Positions 5,622 to 7,058 of a DNA stretch of 7,058 nucleotides are shown piece after piece. The translations under genes were made by a program, and so were the position numbers. The notes under the pieces are model-generated. The model did not search any database. It had not been told where the DNA came from and saw only the letters and a program-made list of their open reading frames with translations. This stretch comes from CAZAOY01 sp964486925 (GTDB lineage: Bacteria; Bacillota; Clostridia; Oscillospirales; Ruminococcaceae), in the NCBI GenBank assembly GCA_964486925.1, contig CAZAOY010000081.1:1-7058 (forward strand). The letters run 5' to 3'. The stretch's first letter is position 1; each line of letters opens with the position of its first letter.

Positions 5622-7058
5622 TTAAAATATATTTACTGCCTGTGTAATAACTCCAATCTCTTTGTCATAAAAACTAGGGTTTATCGTAATAATTAGCTTG
5701 TTGTCTAGGCTAGCACCGCCATTCTTCTCTAGCTCTTTAAGCTGATAGTCGAATAACGATACTGTATACGGCTTTGCTAGGTTTAGCTGTGATTTAATAT
5801 ACGAGATGTCGTACTCTGCCTGCTCACTCCGAAGATTTGCAATAATCTCCTTGGCGGTGTCATCAAACGGCACTATAACATCGGTTGTAAGCTCATCAAA
5901 CACCTTAAAAATTCCTCCCGCCGTCTTAAAGGCTTGGTTAACGGTGTAGGATGGGTTTTGAGTAGCCGACTGTCGAAACTGTTCATTTGTAGACAGCATA
6001 TCAAAGATACCGGTGTTATACCGCTGCTGAACAGGGTAATCAAACTGCTTTTTGCAGTCTTGCATACTAAACAGCTCTTTGTAGTATCTTGCTATAGTAC
6101 TCGCAGAGGAGATTTCACCGTCACCTATAGTACCAACGTTATGTAGTACACTGTTAGACGCGTTCTGGGCAAGCTGTATATCCTCTAGATTTTTAAGCTT
6201 TTCATCCTTTAGCTTTACTACATATACATTACATTCACTTCCATACTCCCCGCTTCGGTTACACCGCCCCGCCGCTTGGATAACATTATCAATACCCGCT
6301 AAAACACGTATAACTGACATGAACGAGAAGTCAACACCTGCCTCAACAAGCTGTGTAGAAACGCAGATAACACGCTTATTTTGTTGTAAGCAACAATTTA
6401 TCTCATCAAGGGTTTCAACTCTGTGCTTCATGCACATAGAGGTTGATAGGTGAAATAATATATAACCACCATCCCCCTTTAGCTGTTCATAGATACTTCG
6501 AGCCTCACCCTTGGTATTGCAGATAATTAGTAAGCTGTTAACCTGCTCCATTATCTCTAATGAAAAGTCGCAAAGCTCCTCTATACTAAATCCATACTGT
6601 CCCCGTTTATCGATAATTTTAGTCCTATTAAACGGCTTAAACGCCTTGCTATCATACGGCACAATATCTGCATTAGAAGGATATTGTAGCGGGTACTCAA
6701 CCGATTCAAAGCAGGGCTGTGTAGCCGAGCATAGCACTACGCAGGCATTACAGCATTCCACCAAAAAGTTTATCACCATATTAAACATATATAGTAGCTT
6801 GTGCGGTACAGATTGCACCTCATCAATAACTATAACGCTATCACTTAATGCGTAAAACCGTCTTATACTCCCTGTCTTACCGTCAAAACAGCTATTTAAT
6901 AGCTGTACTAGCGTGGTAATAACCACCGGACTTTGCCAGTTTTCACAGAGCATATCATACCGCAGTATTTCATTATAGTCCTCACCCTCTCTTACAACAT
7001 TAGAGTGGTGCTCCAGTATTATCTCCTTATCTGTTAGATAATCCCCTATTACCTGTGC
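5622..7058 (-). CDS. cas3: Cas3 helicase-nuclease, type I-C, C-terminal 478 residues (5' end outside window)
   Basis: Cas3 is recruited by target-bound Cascade to unwind and degrade the non-target DNA strand. The reading frame is open to the window edge, so the first visible Met (6951-6953) is internal and not the start. Numbering from the edge, visible motifs are EHHSNV (16-21), WQSPVVITT (41-49), the DExH-box Walker B motif IDEVQ (78-82), motif III SATQP (111-115), NTKGEA (181-186), motif V STQLVEAGVDFSF (234-246) and motif VI QAAGRCNRSGE (261-271) with its arginine fingers. These make it an SF2 helicase of the Cas3 family. Type I-C Cas3 is usually about 730-800 residues, so roughly 300 N-terminal residues are missing here; the HD nuclease domain and Walker A motif should lie there and cannot be checked. 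The gene ends in TAA 14 nt before cas5c, and the last A of that stop is part of the cas5c ribosome binding site. No frameshift is seen in the visible part. Confidence 0.96.
   Translation of the reverse strand, partial: AQVIGDYLTDKEIILEHHSNVVREGEDYNEILRYDMLCENWQSPVVITTLVQLLNSCFDGKTGSIRRFYALSDSVIVIDEVQSVPHKLLYMFNMVINFLVECCNACVVLCSATQPCFESVEYPLQYPSNADIVPYDSKAFKPFNRTKIIDKRGQYGFSIEELCDFSLEIMEQVNSLLIICNTKGEARSIYEQLKGDGGYILFHLSTSMCMKHRVETLDEINCCLQQNKRVICVSTQLVEAGVDFSFMSVIRVLAGIDNVIQAAGRCNRSGEYGSECNVYVVKLKDEKLKNLEDIQLAQNASNSVLHNVGTIGDGEISSASTIARYYKELFSMQDCKKQFDYPVQQRYNTGIFDMLSTNEQFRQSATQNPSYTVNQAFKTAGGIFKVFDELTTDVIVPFDDTAKEIIANLRSEQAEYDISYIKSQLNLAKPYTVSLFDYQLKELEKNGGASLDNKLIITINPSFYDKEIGVITQAVNIF

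Noticed and set aside
6511..6855. Plus-strand open frame opposite the Cas3 helicase motifs
   Set aside because: It lies opposite highly conserved cas3 codons for the DExH and SAT motifs and has no independent support.
5622..6953. A complete short Cas3 starting at the ATG at 6951-6953
   Set aside because: The frame continues in the coding sense to the window edge and includes the conserved EHHSN motif, so the gene is cut by the window and not short.

Overview
This window is almost entirely one minus-strand operon: a type I-C CRISPR-Cas locus in the order cas3 (cut by the right edge) - cas5c - cas8c - cas7c - cas4 - cas1 - cas2. It is followed by about 150 bp of probable CRISPR leader that runs off the left edge. 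The gene order, the Cas5c with a Y/K/H processing triad, the Cas8c large subunit and the adaptation trio Cas4-Cas1-Cas2 all point to subtype I-C. Strong AGGAGG-type ribosome binding sites, AT-leaning base composition and frequent ATA codons suggest a Bacillota (Firmicutes) host, probably Clostridia-like. I cannot name a genus, and no taxonomic marker gene is present.

Layout, read in the direction of transcription (right to left). From 7058 to 5622 lies the helicase half of Cas3. From 5607 to 2157 lie the Cascade genes cas5c, cas8c and cas7c. The last 132 codons of cas8c (3384 to 2986) carry their own Shine-Dalgarno and ATG, and are read here as the internally translated small subunit Cas11c. 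From 2167 to 154 lie the adaptation genes cas4, cas1 and cas2. From 153 to 1 is non-coding leader DNA containing two inverted repeats that resemble the stem of known I-C repeats. No complete CRISPR repeat is inside the window, so the array should begin beyond position 1.

The genes are tightly packed: gaps of 14, 3, 11 and 23 nt and two overlaps of 17 and 11 nt. Several ribosome binding sites lie inside the end of the preceding gene, which implies a single transcript and translational coupling. By family knowledge, Cas4-Cas1-Cas2 trims and integrates prespacers at the leader end of the array. Cas5c cuts the pre-crRNA and caps the crRNA 5' end. Cas7 coats the spacer, Cas8c recognises the PAM, Cas11c forms the belly of Cascade, and Cas3 is recruited to unwind and degrade the target.

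All catalytic motifs that fall inside the window look intact, so the system is probably functional. I found no cargo gene, mobile element or undescribed system. The most interesting items are the internal cas11c start and the repeat-like hairpins in the leader.
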